Part shown: in pieces, positions 34,345-35,508 of the stretch
Numbering within the stretch: the stretch's first letter is position 1
How the letters are laid out: each line of letters starts with the position of its first letter
NCBI RefSeq assembly: GCF_009720725.1
Contig: NZ_WNKT01000039.1
Coordinates: 1 to 35,508 of the forward strand
Source of the DNA: Allochromatium palmeri
Lineage (GTDB): Bacteria > Pseudomonadota > Gammaproteobacteria > Chromatiales > Chromatiaceae
Length of the DNA: 35,508 nucleotides
Direction of reading: 5' to 3'
Notes under the pieces: generated by a model
Databases searched by the model: none
Seen by the model: only the letters and a program-made list of their open reading frames with translations
Told to the model about the DNA's origin: nothing
Position numbers and translations under genes: made by a program

Positions 34345-35508
34345 ATGTCCCGACCCTTCAATCGCTGGCGATTCGCGCTGATCGGCGCGCTCGGCTTGCT
34401 CGCGAGCAGTCTCTCCGCCCAAGCCGAGGAGTTCTGCGTTAGCAGTGCCAGCGAGTTATTCAGTGCCTTGATCACGGCGGCTTACAACGACACCGATGAT
34501 CGCATCCTGCTGGTGCAGGGCACCTACACCGGTAATTTTCTGTATTCCAGCAGAACGGCCTATGATCTTGAGATCCTCGGCGGTTACGACAGCGGTTGCG
34601 CCACGCGCACGCAGGATCCGGCCAGTACGGTGCTCGACGGCGATGACACCGGTACCGTGCTGATTCTGATCGCGCGGGAGTTGGCGGCCAGCTTCAACAT
34701 TGATGGGATCACGCTGCAAAATGGCGCGCGTTCCGTTGGCGATGGACATGGCGGCGGATTGCGCGTCGAAACCGCTGGCTCGGTCAGTCTCGGGCACAGT
34801 GTCATCGCTAAGAATACCGCCAGCGAGAATGGCGGCGGCGTCTATATTCTCTCCAGCCAGATAACGCTGGACAGCAGTGTTTTTACGGAAAACACCGCCA
34901 AAATAGGCGGTGGCGGCCTTCTGTATGCCAGTCGCGTGAATTTGACGGGGAACCGTTTTGCGAACAATACCATAAGCTATCGAAATGGCGGCGGAGTCTA
35001 TATTTCTGGTGCGCCATCCATTCTTGGCAAGACAGTCACGCTTGATGGGAATGAGTTTTTAGAAAATCTATCGCCAACTGTTGGAGGTGGAGCTTATTTC
35101 ACTGGTTTCGATACCGCTAACCTAACGGAAAACAGTTTTACGGATAATACGGGTAGTGGCACCTATTTGGATTCCATTGGTACTGCCATATTGACAGGGA
35201 ATAGCTTCACAAACAATCGCACCCTGAGTGGTAGCTACGACGACGGTGGTGGCGCCTATGTGAAAGCCACGAATGCAACGCTCACGCAGAACAGTTTTAC
35301 CGGCAATATCTCAGTGGGCGCCGGGGGAGGGCTTTATTTGTATGAATATCCTAAGGAAACGCTGATCAAATACCGTTTACTATTCGTTAACACTGAAAGT
35401 GCCCTTTTTCACAAACATTTTGTTTTCAGTGGCTACGTCATGAGTGTTTCGCGCTCCATTCAATGGCCCGTGCGGCCCATTTCGGCCACATGTAGGTCGT
35501 CATATCAC
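34345..35508 (+). CDS. Second beta-helix protein, paralogue of the 27954 gene; homology interrupted and open to window end
   Basis: Starts with an AGGAG ribosome site and signal peptide RWRFALIGALGLLASSLSAQA. About 330 residues align with the beta-helix part of the 27954 protein, for example SENGGGVYILSSQ is common to both, with high DNA similarity between about 28190-28560 and 34580-34950. After GGGLYL (codon ending 35340) the similarity stops abruptly and the frame continues with unrelated residues (YEYPKETLIKYRLLF) to the window edge. The gene is probably interrupted there, so the native C-terminal chassis is not seen. Confidence 0.75.
   Translation, partial: MSRPFNRWRFALIGALGLLASSLSAQAEEFCVSSASELFSALITAAYNDTDDRILLVQGTYTGNFLYSSRTAYDLEILGGYDSGCATRTQDPASTVLDGDDTGTVLILIARELAASFNIDGITLQNGARSVGDGHGGGLRVETAGSVSLGHSVIAKNTASENGGGVYILSSQITLDSSVFTENTAKIGGGGLLYASRVNLTGNRFANNTISYRNGGGVYISGAPSILGKTVTLDGNEFLENLSPTVGGGAYFTGFDTANLTENSFTDNTGSGTYLDSIGTAILTGNSFTNNRTLSGSYDDGGGAYVKATNATLTQNSFTGNISVGAGGGLYLYEYPKETLIKYRLLFVNTESALFHKHFVFSGYVMSVSRSIQWPVRPISATCRSSYH
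35341..35508. other. Unrelated sequence following the homology break; possible mobile-element end
   Basis: No similarity to the paralogous beta-helix gene. It begins TATGAATATCCTAAGGAAAC and includes an inverted pair CACTGAAA / TTTCAGTG (35391-35398 / 35424-35431). The abrupt change inside a coding repeat suggests insertion of another element or a rearrangement; the other end lies outside the window, so the type cannot be told. Confidence 0.4.

Overview
The window is GC-rich DNA, probably from a gammaproteobacterium and plausibly a purple sulfur bacterium of the Chromatiaceae type. That placement is inferred from the gene set: an oadGAB sodium-pump operon, a metal-dependent porphobilinogen synthase of the Pseudomonas type, a ChpA/PilL-type chemosensory kinase, and a Crp-type regulator next to a DUF2892 protein and a TDT/SLAC1 channel. 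No rRNA is present to confirm it. REGION 1 (1-7982) is mostly housekeeping: the C-terminal part of a large CheA-type hybrid kinase, rsmE with a DUF423 membrane protein on the minus strand, rpmB-rpmG with a clear terminator, then oadG-oadA-oadB. REGION 2 (8102-11821, minus) is one very large secreted SBBP-repeat protein with cohesin-like and dockerin-like segments. REGION 3 (11992-14988, minus) reads hemB, a small four-cysteine ORF whose ATG is followed at once by a stop, aroE, and a 6PGDH/hydroxyisobutyrate-type dehydrogenase. REGION 4 (15209-19685, plus) holds a thioredoxin, a small secreted protein of unknown role, a Crp/Fnr regulator, a DUF2892 protein, a TDT/SLAC1 channel, a secreted trypsin-like protease, and a FeoA-like/FeoC-like pair without feoB. 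REGION 5 (19686-35508) is accessory. After an AT-richer spacer come three giant or large secreted proteins in a row: a VWA protein of 1781 aa, a subtilisin-like protease, and a beta-helix protein of 1529 aa. An intact IS4-family element follows, then the start of a second beta-helix paralogue whose homology breaks about 170 bases before the window ends. The main discovery candidate is in region 5. The VWA and beta-helix proteins share the same C-terminal half: InlB-like repeats, a beta-sandwich, two HSADY...YWRA...DGY dockerin-like repeats, a second beta-sandwich, a GGRLxATS stack module and a PD40-like propeller. Their N-terminal modules are unrelated. The stack module also ends the subtilase and the distant SBBP protein. 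This looks like a surface 'chassis' with exchangeable heads, a co-encoded protease and possibly a cohesin-bearing partner. The DNA shows recent duplication: near-identical 3' gene ends, a duplicated downstream hairpin with a compensatory base change, and a recent IS insertion with a perfect 10-bp target duplication.
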